Origin: CAIUGU01 sp965279735
Lineage (GTDB): Bacteria > Pseudomonadota > Gammaproteobacteria > Steroidobacterales > Steroidobacteraceae
Reading direction: 5' to 3'
Assembly: GCA_965279735.1 (NCBI GenBank)
Contig: OZ257260.1
Coordinates: forward strand, 744,001 to 808,000
Length of the DNA: 64,000 nt
Part shown: piece by piece, positions 8,946-18,407 of the stretch
Layout: every line of letters begins with the position of its first letter
Position numbering within the stretch: position 1 is the stretch's first letter
Made by a program: the position numbers and the translations under genes
Notes under the pieces: model-generated
Databases searched by the model: none
Told to the model about the DNA's origin: nothing
The model's input: only the letters and a program-made list of their open reading frames with translations

Positions 8946-10658
8946 CTACGGCAATGCGTAGGCGACAAGCTGGTCCCCGGATCCCACGACGATGTACTGC
9001 TTGCCATCGAGGACATAGGAAATGGGGCCGTTCGTCACCGCGAAAATCGGCAGCTCATCGTGCCAGAGGATCTCACCTGACTCGGCGTCGAACGCGATGA
9101 CGTTGCCTGAGACATCGCCTGTGAATACCAGTCCGCCGGCCGTACTCATGACGCCAGGGTAACGCGCGTTGATGCCGTACGGTTCCTGGTATTCATGGGT
9201 CCACACGGTCTTGCCGGTCAAAGGGTCCATGGCGCGCAGCGAATTGCGGAAGCTGCCGAGGAAGTATTCATTGCCTTTGTCGTAGAACAGGCTTCGCGAC
9301 TTCACCGCATTGAAATAGATGAGACCCGTTTGCGGGCTGAAGCTTGGGGAAGGCCAGTTGGTTACGCCCTCGGAGCTCGGAAACAGGAGGACTCCACCTG
9401 GTTGAGGCGATTTGGCCAGACTTGGTTGCGGGGTACCGTCAGGCCGGTTGTGATCGGACCAGTTCACTTCCGGGAAGATCTTCTGGCTCAAGAGGTTTTC
9501 ACCCGTCACCCGGTCGAGCACGATCAGGAATCCGTTGCGCCCGGCCAGCGCCAGCAGCTTCCGCGCCCTGCCATTGACGCGGCGGTCGAAGAGCATCGTG
9601 ACCTGCGTGGCGTCATAGTCGTGATCGTCGTGGGGTGTTGGCTGGAAGTGCCACTTCATGCGGCCGGAATCGGCGTCGATAGCAACGATCGTCGACGTGT
9701 ACAGATTGTCGCCCGGTCGACCGACGCCGTCTTTCATCGGATCGGGATTCCCGGTGCCGAAGTAGATGAGATTCAGTGCAGGGTCATAGGTCAACGGTTG
9801 CCACGGCGATCCACCTCCCTGGCGCAGGGTCTCGACGCTCGGCCAGGTTTCCGCGCCCGGCTCACCGGGATCGGGAACGACGTTCCAGATCCACTCGCGT
9901 TCGCCGCTCTGCGCGTTGCGTGATTCGAGCCAGGCGCGAGTGGTGCCGCGCCCGCTGCCGCTGTTCACGAAGACATGATCCCGAACCACGATAGGCGCAT
10001 AGGGGACCACCGTGCCACCCAGATGTTTGCGCCACTTCTCGACGCCTGTCTTGGAGTCGATCGCCGTCAATCCACCATTGGCCATCATGAAGAGGGTGTC
10101 ACCATGCAATCCCAGGCCGCGATTGCTGATACCGCCTGTGGTATTGCCGATGTAGTGCCAGATCTGCTTGCCGTTACGCGCATCTACGGCGTAAGCGTTC
10201 ATGCCGATCGTGTAGAAAAGAGTGCCCGCGTGGTACAGCGGTGACGAGCGTACGCCACCCAGTCCCTGCAGGCTCGAATTCGAACTCGTCCGTCCGGGGC
10301 CTACGGATAATTTGCCTGCGAATTGCGCCGCGGGTCCGCCGCGGGCCGTCGTGACAGGCGGATTGGTCTCGCTGGCCCAGGCGCGTCGCAGCTCGGTCAC
10401 ATTCCTGCGATTGATCTGGTCAACATACGCATGTCTTTGCCCGCTGTAGTCACCGTGATAGCTGACCCATTGCTGGCCTGCAGGCTTCAGCAGGTCCGTC
10501 TGGGTCAGCAGCGGCACTACTACCCGGTGGTTGGGCATTGGTCCCGTCGGCGCGACATCTACCTTGGGTATTTCCAGTGGAGGGGTTTGGGAATAGGCGG
10601 CAGGCGCGCAAGTCAGCGTACTGAACATGCAGATCGTGGCACGTGCCAGGGTATTCAT
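8946..10658 (-). CDS. PQQ-dependent (quinoprotein) dehydrogenase
   Basis: 570-residue periplasmic eight-bladed beta-propeller quinoprotein dehydrogenase, with a signal peptide ending about PAAYSQ. It shows repeated W-motif-like strands (GVRSSPLYHAGTLFYTIG, GKQIWHY, GVEKWRKH), the GTGNPDPM calcium/PQQ-binding segment and TPHDDHDYDAT, equivalent to the catalytic-Asp region of methanol/alcohol dehydrogenases. It lacks the CC vicinal disulfide of methanol dehydrogenase. Its ATG overlaps the stop of the diheme cytochrome c gene (ATGA), and the cytochrome is the obvious electron acceptor. Substrate unknown: alcohol, aldose or glycoside. Confidence 0.9.
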   Translation of the reverse strand: MNTLARATICMFSTLTCAPAAYSQTPPLEIPKVDVAPTGPMPNHRVVVPLLTQTDLLKPAGQQWVSYHGDYSGQRHAYVDQINRRNVTELRRAWASETNPPVTTARGGPAAQFAGKLSVGPGRTSSNSSLQGLGGVRSSPLYHAGTLFYTIGMNAYAVDARNGKQIWHYIGNTTGGISNRGLGLHGDTLFMMANGGLTAIDSKTGVEKWRKHLGGTVVPYAPIVVRDHVFVNSGSGRGTTRAWLESRNAQSGEREWIWNVVPDPGEPGAETWPSVETLRQGGGSPWQPLTYDPALNLIYFGTGNPDPMKDGVGRPGDNLYTSTIVAIDADSGRMKWHFQPTPHDDHDYDATQVTMLFDRRVNGRARKLLALAGRNGFLIVLDRVTGENLLSQKIFPEVNWSDHNRPDGTPQPSLAKSPQPGGVLLFPSSEGVTNWPSPSFSPQTGLIYFNAVKSRSLFYDKGNEYFLGSFRNSLRAMDPLTGKTVWTHEYQEPYGINARYPGVMSTAGGLVFTGDVSGNVIAFDAESGEILWHDELPIFAVTNGPISYVLDGKQYIVVGSGDQLVAYALP

Positions 10659-11476
10659 TTGAGCGTGGCGAGATACGCAGTGAGATTGTGGATATCAGCA
10701 TCCCGGTACACCTCGAGCAGATCGAGATGATGCTGCAGACGATCCACAAGAACGACAGACGGCTCGCCTTTGCTGCGTACCAGCGTGGTTTCCTGACCAG
10801 CCGCGTCACGGATGATGACCTTGAAATCGGACACGCTACTCAGGAATCCGCTCAGGCTCCTGCCATCCCGGTAGGTCACTACGGCTGTTACGTCCTGCCC
10901 CAGCGACGGATTCCAGAAGAAACTTCGATTCAGAAGCATATTGTTCTGCAATCGTTTCGCATCCGGGTACTTGCTGCCGATCTGGAAAAGATTGAAGGCA
11001 GAGCCCGGTTGATCGCGCTCGACCGCGTGACACTTGTTGCACTTGCCGATCGGCCCGTTGAAGAAAGCCTTGCCGACCGCGGCATCACCGACCAGAACCG
11101 GATCCTGCAATGGCGATGAGCTGTTTGCGGCGAGGGCAGACTTGAATGACAACAATGTGGTCGAAAGGATTGCGCTTTGAGCCTCCGACACCGGCATCGG
11201 CGGCATGCCCTTGTCGGGGCGCCCAACCTGGAGGAATGCCAGCAGAGTCCGTCCCCCATCCGGTGCCATCGCAAGCGGAGATTGTGTGAGGTTGGCCGCT
11301 CCGCCCGGGCCACCGGTTCCATTGCCGCCATGGCAAGCGCCGCAGAGTTGCTGATAAAGCTGATCTCCCTGAGACGTCAGGGTAGATACGGGGGTCTGCG
11401 TAGCTTGCGGTAGTTCCGCACCCGCGCCAATCGATGCGATTCCAAGCGACAGCAGCGCATAAATGAACTTCATCAT
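10655..11476 (-). CDS. Diheme c-type cytochrome
   Basis: 273-residue periplasmic cytochrome c. The start is taken at the MMKFIYALLSLG signal peptide (ATG 11476, preceded by GAGG) rather than the longer frame. Two heme-attachment motifs are present: CGACH at residues 45-49 and CNKCH at 146-150. A C-terminal region (SGFLSSVSDFKVIIRDAAGQ) resembles the extension found in cytochrome subunits of membrane-linked quinoprotein systems. First gene of a four-gene operon with the PQQ dehydrogenase, which it probably oxidises. Confidence 0.9.
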   Translation of the reverse strand: MMKFIYALLSLGIASIGAGAELPQATQTPVSTLTSQGDQLYQQLCGACHGGNGTGGPGGAANLTQSPLAMAPDGGRTLLAFLQVGRPDKGMPPMPVSEAQSAILSTTLLSFKSALAANSSSPLQDPVLVGDAAVGKAFFNGPIGKCNKCHAVERDQPGSAFNLFQIGSKYPDAKRLQNNMLLNRSFFWNPSLGQDVTAVVTYRDGRSLSGFLSSVSDFKVIIRDAAGQETTLVRSKGEPSVVLVDRLQHHLDLLEVYRDADIHNLTAYLATLK

Positions 11477-11543
11477 CGCTAGCCTCACGCACCATCGGGT
11501 GTCGTGGCTGCAGGCCACTGCTGCTTCCACCGAACTGACTGTC

Positions 11544-11576
11544 GGTAACCAGCCGGCAAGGCGCCGGCTGGTTACC
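11544..11576 (-). terminator. Perfect 14-bp hairpin between TBDT and cytochrome genes
   Basis: GGTAACCAGCCGGC (11544-11557) pairs with its exact complement at 11563-11576 around a 5-nt loop. It lies just after the stop of the leftward TBDT. No T-tract follows on the minus strand, so it may attenuate transcription or protect an mRNA end rather than terminate cleanly. Confidence 0.55.
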
Positions 11577-11592
11577 CTTCGCCTGGTGCTTC

Positions 11593-14016
11593 CTACCAGT
11601 CCATGCTGAGGCGCAGGCCGTAGAGACGCGGGCTGCCGAACTGGTAGTTCCAGATGTCGTCCGGACCGGCCGTGGTGAACGTACCGTTCGTCAACGTACG
11701 CTTGTCCTCGAGGTTGCGGACGTAGGCCGAGATCGTCAATCCATTGCCGTTCCCGTAATCCAAGCTGACGTCCGACGACGTGTACGACGGCTGCTCGCTG
11801 TCGGCGTAGTTGTAGAACGTCGTGAAGTACGAGCTCTTGTAGGTCGAGCTCGCACGGAAGGTCAACGTGTTGGCGCTGCTGAGCTGGAATACGTGGTCGT
11901 AGGCCAGGCGGATGATCACGTCAGGCGCGTAAGCCAGGTCGTTGCCCGCGAAGTTCGGGTTCTGGATGCCTGGCGTGACCGGATCGACATCGCCCACCGA
12001 GGTGATGTCCGGCAGGAACGAGGCGGACGAGCCGCATGATCCTGCTCCGACCGGCGCGAAGTTCGGCGCAGTGCGCACGCAGTAGACGCCGAAGCTCGCA
12101 CGCAGTTCGTCAATCTCGTTCTGCAGGTAGTTGACCGAAAGGCTCACGTGATCGTTTTCCGTCAGCTCGAACAAGGTGTCCGCTTCCAGGCCCCAGATTG
12201 TGGCCGAACCGGCGTTGAACGTCTGTCCGCCCACCGCCGAGTCGATCAGCACGTTGACCTGCAGACCCTCGTAGTCGTAATAGAACGCCGAGGCATTGAA
12301 AAGGTGCTGGCCGTTCGAGCCATACTCCTTCTTCATGCCCACTTCGAATGCGGTGTTGGTTTCCGGGCCGTACGCGCCCAGGGCATCAAAGCCGCCGCCC
12401 TTGAAGCCGGTGGACACCTTGCCGTAGTACAGCGTGTCACCGTCCGGCTTGTAGTTCAGGCCAGCCAACCACGTCGTCTTGTTCTCGGAGCTGCCCGGCT
12501 TGGAGAAATTGAACAGCACGGGGCTGGCCGCCGGGTTCTGGACGACCGGACGATTGACCGCGTTCCAGCCGGCATTGTTGTTCTTGTCCGCCCAGTCGCC
12601 GCTGTTGTCGTTCTTCGTATAACGTCCGCCCACCACGCCCGTGAGCGTATCGCTGAACGGCAATTCGACCTGGCCGAACACCGATTTGCTCTCGTTGTCG
12701 TTCTTGCGGGAGAACGTGTTGATGAACCGGCCAGCGTTGGCCGTGCCCGGGGTGGCGTCGCCGTTGTAGAAGCCGTTCAGCGTGTCCGTCGACTGCTTGA
12801 AGTAGAACAGACCGGCCTGGTAGATGATGTTGTTCACCCCGCCGGCAAGACGTAGTTCGTGGCTTTGCGTGTCCGTCTTGTCGTGGTCGAGAAGCTGGAC
12901 GTAAACGACTGGAAGCGAGTTCTGGCTGTCGCCGTCCTGCTCGAAATTCCGGAAGCCGCCGAGATAGCTTAAGGTAGCCGCTGAGCTGAACTCATAGTCC
13001 AACCGCGTGCGGAACGCATAGGTGCTGTATTTCAGCACGCCGTCGCCATTGGCTGGAGCGGCATATTCCTCGCGATTGACGCCGTCCAGGAATTTGGTGT
13101 TTTGCGGAACGCAGAGCACGTTGTCCGTGATCAGCGGTGCGCCCCGCACCCAACCGAGATTCGAGCAGGTTGCATTCGGCGCGTAGGCCGCACCGTGCGT
13201 ATCCACGCCCGCATTGATCTGCGGCGTGAATTCGCGCTCGGAGTATTCACCGGCCACGTAGAAGCTGAAGTTGCCGAGGTCATTGCCCTGGAGGGCAACG
13301 CGGCCGCCCCAGGCGTTGTTGTCGTCGGACTTGAAGGCGCCGTAGGCCGGGAAGTTCAGGCCGCCGACATTGCCGCCGGCAAATGCCGGATGATCCACAT
13401 AGCCGTCGCGGTCTTCGTAGAAGCCGGCGACGCGTGCAGCGACGCTGTCCGTGAGCGGGAGATCCACGCCGCCATCGGCGCGGACCGAATTGTAGTTGCC
13501 GTAGCTGATGGAGCCGTTGCCGCCAATTTCGCTGCCAGGCTTGCGCGCGATGTAGTTCACGGCGCCGGCAGTCGAGTTGCGGCCATAGAGCGTGCCCTGC
13601 GGGCCACGCAACACTTCAACGCGTTCAAGATCGAACAGCGCCGTCGCCAACGCCCGTCCGCCATTGAGGTATTCGCCGTCGATGTTGGAGGTGACCGACG
13701 TGTCGGCACCCGTCGTGACGTCGCCGATGCCGCGGATCGTGACGCTGACGGTGCCCTGGCCCTGCGTGATCTGCGCGACCGGTGCGATCTTGCCCAGGTC
13801 GTTGGCGTCCTTGAAGCCGGCGGTGGCCAGCTGCTCGGGCGAGATCACGTCGATCGCGATCGGCACGTCCTGGACGTCCTGGGCGCGCAACTGCGCCGTG
13901 ACGATGATTTCCTCAAGGACCGGCCCTTCAGCCGCGCTCGCCGCGAATGCGGCTGTGGTCAAGGCAATTGCGATGGCCCCTGCAAGGAGCGTGTTTGAAG
14001 AAGGCTGAGTCGGCAT
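11593..14016 (-). CDS. TonB-dependent receptor
   Basis: 807-residue outer-membrane TonB-dependent receptor. Start ATG 14016 (MPTQPSSNTLLAG) has GGGAGA upstream and gives a signal peptide ending AASAAEG. TonB-box-like EEIIVTAQLR is followed by a plug with VEVLRGPQGTLYGRNSTAGA, and the protein ends in LYGLRLSMDW. It belongs to a different subfamily from the receptors at 1-3.7 kb and 38.7 kb: it has no CCHLD-like Cys pair and has a longer GVDTHGAAYAPNATCSNLG loop. A sigma70-like promoter lies upstream at 14089-14117. It stands ahead of the PQQ/cytochrome operon in the same direction, so its ligand may be the operon's substrate. Confidence 0.95.
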   Translation of the reverse strand: MPTQPSSNTLLAGAIAIALTTAAFAASAAEGPVLEEIIVTAQLRAQDVQDVPIAIDVISPEQLATAGFKDANDLGKIAPVAQITQGQGTVSVTIRGIGDVTTGADTSVTSNIDGEYLNGGRALATALFDLERVEVLRGPQGTLYGRNSTAGAVNYIARKPGSEIGGNGSISYGNYNSVRADGGVDLPLTDSVAARVAGFYEDRDGYVDHPAFAGGNVGGLNFPAYGAFKSDDNNAWGGRVALQGNDLGNFSFYVAGEYSEREFTPQINAGVDTHGAAYAPNATCSNLGWVRGAPLITDNVLCVPQNTKFLDGVNREEYAAPANGDGVLKYSTYAFRTRLDYEFSSAATLSYLGGFRNFEQDGDSQNSLPVVYVQLLDHDKTDTQSHELRLAGGVNNIIYQAGLFYFKQSTDTLNGFYNGDATPGTANAGRFINTFSRKNDNESKSVFGQVELPFSDTLTGVVGGRYTKNDNSGDWADKNNNAGWNAVNRPVVQNPAASPVLFNFSKPGSSENKTTWLAGLNYKPDGDTLYYGKVSTGFKGGGFDALGAYGPETNTAFEVGMKKEYGSNGQHLFNASAFYYDYEGLQVNVLIDSAVGGQTFNAGSATIWGLEADTLFELTENDHVSLSVNYLQNEIDELRASFGVYCVRTAPNFAPVGAGSCGSSASFLPDITSVGDVDPVTPGIQNPNFAGNDLAYAPDVIIRLAYDHVFQLSSANTLTFRASSTYKSSYFTTFYNYADSEQPSYTSSDVSLDYGNGNGLTISAYVRNLEDKRTLTNGTFTTAGPDDIWNYQFGSPRLYGLRLSMDW

Positions 14017-14088
14017 GGGGGTCTCCCTGTAGCGATGATTTCCGCGAATCAAAAACGAGTCCCGCGGTGTTATAAAAATCCTAGCGTC

Positions 14089-14117
14089 ATCTTTTGCAAT
14101 GGCGACAACGCTGTCAA
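14089..14117 (-). promoter_or_regulatory. Sigma70-like promoter for the TBDT
   Basis: On the minus strand TTGACA (14117-14112) is followed after 17 nt by AAAGAT (14094-14089), about 73 bp upstream of the chosen TBDT start. The -35 matches consensus exactly and the spacing is ideal; the -10 is weak. Confidence 0.4.
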
Positions 14118-14163
14118 AGTAAAGGCAGTCTGCCTCTGAGGTACCAATTGTCTCCACGTGCGG

Positions 14164-15036
14164 TTACTGCCAGCCATTGCGCCAGTAGAGGCAGAGCCGA
14201 TCGATATTGAGGGGCAGGTATTCCTCGTACGTCACCCACGTTTCGTACTTGGGCAACTTGATTTCCTTCGTCGCGACGTCGGGACACTTGCCCTGCGAAT
14301 GCGCCACGCGAACCGCTTCCTTCAGGTCCAGGAAGTAACCCTTGAGCGCCCTGATGTCGTCCTTGTCGCCCCAGCCCTTGGGGTTGTTGGCGCGCGTGTG
14401 GCTGACGACGAGCTTTTCCCAGTCGAGTTCGAGCACGCGATCGATGCCCACCAGCCATTCGTCGACATACGAGTCGAACATGTTGCGCCAGAAGATCTCG
14501 CGCACGGGCAGCCAATCGGCGGCGTAGATGACTTTCTGTGCGGGCACTGAAATCACGAGGCTGTTGTCGGAGTGATTGCGGCCGAGGTAGTGCAGATCGA
14601 CACGCGTCTTGCCGACCTTCAGCGTCATCTTCTCGTTGACCAGTTTCGTGGGTAACGGAATATCCGGGTTTTTCAGGTGCTCGAGCTGGATGCCCGCATT
14701 GCGCTGGGCAACGAATTCCGTGCCCTTTTCCTTGAAGACCGCTCCGCCTTCGATGTGGTCGTAGTGATGGTGGCTGTAGACGACGTACCTGATCGGCGCC
14801 TGCGTGAGTTTGCGGACCTCTGCGAGGTACACCGGTGCCGTCGTGGTGCTGATCGGGTCAGTGATCACCACGCCCTCGGTATCCACGACAAACATCGATT
14901 GGTAGCCGCGGTACTGGAAGATGTAGACGCCCGGGGCGACTTCCTTGGTGGCGGCAGCAGGGGCGGGAGCTGCGGCATGCACGTGGAATGTCGCTGCAAG
15001 CAGCGCCAGACCGAAAAAGCGGATTGACCATTGCAT
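14164..15036 (-). CDS. MBL-fold metallohydrolase, exported (short type)
   Basis: 290-residue periplasmic metallo-beta-lactamase-fold protein with a signal peptide ending TFHVHA. Zinc motif HHHYDH lies at residues 89-94 (YSHHHYDHIEGG), followed by GRNHSDNSLVI, YAADWLPV and LVVSHTRANN, which supply the remaining ligand positions. It lacks the ~250-residue N-terminal domain of the four long paralogs. It is followed 12 bp downstream by... the carboxylesterase lies immediately upstream in the same direction with only 12 bp between, so the two hydrolases are co-transcribed. Confidence 0.88.
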   Translation of the reverse strand: MQWSIRFFGLALLAATFHVHAAAPAPAAATKEVAPGVYIFQYRGYQSMFVVDTEGVVITDPISTTTAPVYLAEVRKLTQAPIRYVVYSHHHYDHIEGGAVFKEKGTEFVAQRNAGIQLEHLKNPDIPLPTKLVNEKMTLKVGKTRVDLHYLGRNHSDNSLVISVPAQKVIYAADWLPVREIFWRNMFDSYVDEWLVGIDRVLELDWEKLVVSHTRANNPKGWGDKDDIRALKGYFLDLKEAVRVAHSQGKCPDVATKEIKLPKYETWVTYEEYLPLNIDRLCLYWRNGWQ

Positions 15037-15048
15037 CAGATCATCTCC

Positions 15049-16665
15049 CTAGCGAAATGCCCTGTAGCCTGAAGCCTTAACGTACTCACGCAACACATCG
15101 GCACGATCGGAACGTGAAACGGCAGGGCGAGCGCCTGGCTTGTCTCCGAGTCCCATCACCTCCAGGGTGTCACTTCGACTGGCGGGCCAGTTCGGAAGGC
15201 CATTGCCGTTGGGATTTCCAGTGCGCATGAAATTGAGCCAGTACCCCTGGATTTCTTCGGCGATGCGGCGGTCGTCCGCAGTAAACGGGCGTCCCTGCTG
15301 ATCCAGTACGCCGAAGACGTAAGGGACTTCTGAGGTATGGAAGGCGCCGTAGAGGGCGGACTCCGGCCCCGGATGCGGGTGGTCGAAGAGATACGCATAG
15401 AAGGGCTGCCCCGTCGATTGCGCGCGCACCTGACCAAAGATGGCATGCGTGATCGTCGCGGCGTCCCGAGGCAAGAGGTAGGCAGACTGCATCGCTTCGT
15501 TCTGCGTCGCGTGGGGATAGACCGCCAGGATCCCGTCCGCAAAGCTGCCAAAATCGTCGCGCACCGATTTTGCAAAGGCGTCCGGCGTGCTTGCCCGACC
15601 GAGCGATACGCCGCGGCCTTCATCCCGGTTGTAGCCACTCAGTTGCGGCACGCTGACGACGACTGCAGCTTGCGGATCGTTCGGGTCATGAAGGATGACC
15701 TTGCCGTCTATGGTGGGTGCGAGGCGTGGCCCAGGCGGTACACCGGGCTGGGGCGGGCCGGAACCCGACTTCTCCAGGATGAGCGCAGCGGGCGCCTTTC
15801 TCAGTTCAGCCAGTGTCCGGGTGCCGACCAAAGACATGAGTTTTTCGCCCTCACGCTCTGCGTTCTTCAGGTCGAGCAGCAGGGTGCCTGCCGCTGTACC
15901 ACTTTCGGTGATCGCCCGGCTGAACAGCCCCTTCGCCTGCGGAGACATCAACAAGGCGTTGATGGCCATCGCACCGGCTGATTGTCCGGCCACTGTCACG
16001 CGCGCGGGATCTCCGCCGAACTGCGCGATATTGCCCTGCACCCACTGTAGAGCAGCAACATTGTCGAGCAGACCGAAGTTGCCGGAGGTCCGATCTTTCG
16101 ACTCGGCACTCAGCTCAGGAAGCGCGAGGAAACCGAACGCGCCGACGCGGTAGTTCACCGTCACAACCACAGCGCCTTTCGCCGCCAGTCGCGCGCCGTT
16201 GTAGATCGGAATTGATCCTGATCCGCCGCCGAAACCGCCGCCATGTATCCACACGAGTACCGGCAGCGCATTGCCTCCGCGCATGGGCGCCCACACATTG
16301 AGGTAGAGACAATCCTCACTGACCGGGCTGTTGTCGATCATGAACTCGGGCGTATAGGGACCGAAGCGCTTCGCCTCGGCTTGATAGCAATTCGCAGGGA
16401 ACCTGGAGCCATCCCGGACTCCCGTCCAGCTTTCTGCCTTCGCAGGCGCGCGCCAGCGGAGGTCGCCCACCGGCGGTTTTGCGAAAGGCAGGCCGAGGTA
16501 GGCACGGCTGTCGCCTTCAAGCACGCCGGAGACGCGTCCGTACGCGGTCGATACGACCGGACCGGCTTCTCTCACGCCGGCAGCGAGGGCGGGAGCTGCG
16601 CCGTAGGAAGGCGTTCCGCCAAGGACTGCGGCTGCGAGCAGGATGTAACTGCGCCTGATGTTCAT
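15049..16665 (-). CDS. Type-B carboxylesterase
   Basis: 538-residue exported carboxylesterase (COesterase, alpha/beta-hydrolase). ATG 16665 (MNIRRSYILLAAAV) gives a signal peptide and follows GAGAG; the in-frame extension upstream reads through the terminator of the neighbouring gene. Oxyanion-hole HGGGF is at 141-145 and nucleophile Ser229 is in GQSAG. The acidic residue is probably in GYNRDEGRG and the histidine in AFHTSEVPYVFG. Such enzymes hydrolyse carboxylic esters in the periplasm, here perhaps aromatic or acyl esters imported by the neighbouring TBDT. Confidence 0.93.
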   Translation of the reverse strand: MNIRRSYILLAAAVLGGTPSYGAAPALAAGVREAGPVVSTAYGRVSGVLEGDSRAYLGLPFAKPPVGDLRWRAPAKAESWTGVRDGSRFPANCYQAEAKRFGPYTPEFMIDNSPVSEDCLYLNVWAPMRGGNALPVLVWIHGGGFGGGSGSIPIYNGARLAAKGAVVVTVNYRVGAFGFLALPELSAESKDRTSGNFGLLDNVAALQWVQGNIAQFGGDPARVTVAGQSAGAMAINALLMSPQAKGLFSRAITESGTAAGTLLLDLKNAEREGEKLMSLVGTRTLAELRKAPAALILEKSGSGPPQPGVPPGPRLAPTIDGKVILHDPNDPQAAVVVSVPQLSGYNRDEGRGVSLGRASTPDAFAKSVRDDFGSFADGILAVYPHATQNEAMQSAYLLPRDAATITHAIFGQVRAQSTGQPFYAYLFDHPHPGPESALYGAFHTSEVPYVFGVLDQQGRPFTADDRRIAEEIQGYWLNFMRTGNPNGNGLPNWPASRSDTLEVMGLGDKPGARPAVSRSDRADVLREYVKASGYRAFR

Positions 16666-16690
16666 ACCGAGGCTCTCGTTCCTTTGTCTC

Positions 16691-16721
16691 AAAACCGGAA
16701 GGATGACAGCCATCCTTCCGG
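16691..16721 (-). terminator. Rho-independent terminator
   Basis: Perfect 11-bp stem (16695-16705 with 16711-16721, CCGGAAGGATG and complement), loop of 5. On the minus strand it is followed directly by TTTT (16694-16691). It terminates the leftward long-MBL gene. Confidence 0.85.
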
Positions 16722-16739
16722 CGTGATCGTCTCAACCTG

Positions 16740-18335
16740 TCAGAAACGTTTGCTCTGGATCGGGCAGCCAGGGAAGTAGTTGCCCTTGGCGAGCTCCGAT
16801 GCGCAGCGCTCACGAGCGCGTTGCACACCACCACGGACCATGTCTGCCACTTCCGATTGCTTCATGAGCTGCATGTGGACGGGCGAGAGGATCTCGACGT
16901 CGAGCTTGTAGTGCTCGATGTTGTCGAAGTAGTTGTCGCCCCAGAACTGGTAATCGAGTGCGGCGGTGGCGATATCGCCTTCCACGAGCACCTTCGTGGC
17001 GGGAACATGGGCAAACACCGCGTCGGCCATGTGGATGTTGTCACGAGCCCAGTACACATCGACCGTCATCTGCGCATCCGACAGCCGCAGATGTTCGTCC
17101 ACCGGCATGAACTTGAAGGGCGTCTTGTTCCTTTCCTGGTCGTCCGGAAAATCTGGCGCAGGATGCGTTGCCATTTCGCGGAAGAGGCCTTCATTGCCGC
17201 GGCGGGCGATGACCGTCAGGCCTTCCGCAATCCCTTGGCGCAGTCCCGCGACGTGATCGAAGTGGCCATGTGAAGTAATCACCTGCGTCACGGGTTTGCC
17301 GGGCGCGAGCGAACGTGCGTGTGCGATGACGGCCTTCGCCTGCTCGGGACCTCCATTCAGTTCGAACAAGGTCAGGTGATCGGCGAATTCAAATACCGTG
17401 GTGCCACCGGGCGTCAGACGCCAGATGCCTTTGGCGACCGGTGTCGCGACAACATTGATCGGCGGTGCCTGCGGTTCGGGAGCACTGCGAACGGCTGCAG
17501 GTGCACCGAGATCAGCAATGCTCGTGTCTACGGTGTAGTTGTCGACATAGATCTTGAGGTAGTCGATGTTCCGCCAGTCCAGTTTCGTCGAGAGGCCGAG
17601 CGGCAATAACACCCCACCGTAGGGCACGTAACCGGTGAAGTGGGTGGTGAACGCCACCTGGCCCAGATCGTTGTGCGGATCAGCCCAGCGGACCCAGGCT
17701 GGCAGGTTCGATTGTGCCGAGAGCGCGAGCGTGAGCTTGTCGCCTTCCTTGAGCTGCACATCGATGAGCGTGAGGCCGCCTTCCACGCGCCGGTTGCTGA
17801 GGCGCGTCGCTGGATCAAGCGTTGCGCGGATCAGCACCACCGGATTGTTCATCATCCACATGCGGCGCATGTGCACGCCATCGTTCTGCAGGATGCTCGG
17901 AGTGGAGCGGCGGACGCGACGCATCATGCCGTCGGGCTGCACGTCATAGGCCAGGTCGCCATCGAGAATCAGGTTGACCGGCGTGTAGGCATGACCACCA
18001 ACGCCTGCAAACGGAAACAGGAAGTTGCGACGTTCAAGCTGCTGGAAACGGCCGTTCTCGAGGTCATAGACCCGCTTGAGATCATTGGCCGCCTGGTACT
18101 TCATCGGCGCATCCGGATCACCCGTGATGTTGCCACCTCCGAACATGTACACGTACTGACCGTAGCCTTGCAGCGTGATGTTCCGGATCGCCTTGATACG
18201 GTTCGTCCCGCCCAGCGCTTCAGCGGCGGCTGTCACTGCTGCCCGCTCCGTAGCCGGGGCCTGCGCATTGGCAGCCGTTGCAAACAGGGAACCAAATGCT
18301 GCGAGTGCAGCAATTTTCATCAGCAAGCCGTTCAT
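16740..18335 (-). CDS. Long MBL-fold hydrolase
   Basis: 531-residue exported MBL protein, third of the four long paralogs. Start ATG 18335 has GGAGG upstream and yields a signal peptide ending TAANAQ. The N-terminal domain starts with AAEALGGTNRIKAIRNITLQ, and a shared MKYQAANDLKRVYDLENGRFQQLERRNFLFPF-type block matches the copies at 3.8 and 5.4 kb. Zinc ligands are HGHFDH at 356-361, DNIHMAD, VEGDIAT and SPVHMQL. It has its own terminator downstream and a direct-repeat element (CCAGAAGAATG twice) upstream, so it may be individually regulated. Confidence 0.88.
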   Translation of the reverse strand: MNGLLMKIAALAAFGSLFATAANAQAPATERAAVTAAAEALGGTNRIKAIRNITLQGYGQYVYMFGGGNITGDPDAPMKYQAANDLKRVYDLENGRFQQLERRNFLFPFAGVGGHAYTPVNLILDGDLAYDVQPDGMMRRVRRSTPSILQNDGVHMRRMWMMNNPVVLIRATLDPATRLSNRRVEGGLTLIDVQLKEGDKLTLALSAQSNLPAWVRWADPHNDLGQVAFTTHFTGYVPYGGVLLPLGLSTKLDWRNIDYLKIYVDNYTVDTSIADLGAPAAVRSAPEPQAPPINVVATPVAKGIWRLTPGGTTVFEFADHLTLFELNGGPEQAKAVIAHARSLAPGKPVTQVITSHGHFDHVAGLRQGIAEGLTVIARRGNEGLFREMATHPAPDFPDDQERNKTPFKFMPVDEHLRLSDAQMTVDVYWARDNIHMADAVFAHVPATKVLVEGDIATAALDYQFWGDNYFDNIEHYKLDVEILSPVHMQLMKQSEVADMVRGGVQRARERCASELAKGNYFPGCPIQSKRF

Positions 18336-18347
18336 CCCCTGATCCTC

Positions 18348-18370
18348 CATTCTTCTGGTCATTCTTCTGG
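18348..18370 (-). promoter_or_regulatory. Tandem direct repeat CCAGAAGAATG upstream of the long MBL gene
   Basis: CCAGAAGAATG occurs twice on the minus strand (18370-18360 and 18358-18348) with a 12-bp period, just upstream of the ribosome binding site. A related pair, CCAGAAGAT, with 13-bp period lies in the AraC/MFS intergenic region. Direct repeats at about one helical turn are typical operators of AraC-type or two-component regulators; the link is inference. Confidence 0.35.
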
Positions 18371-18407
18371 CTGTCGAAATGGAAGACGGGTTATCGAGAC
18401 AAATCGG

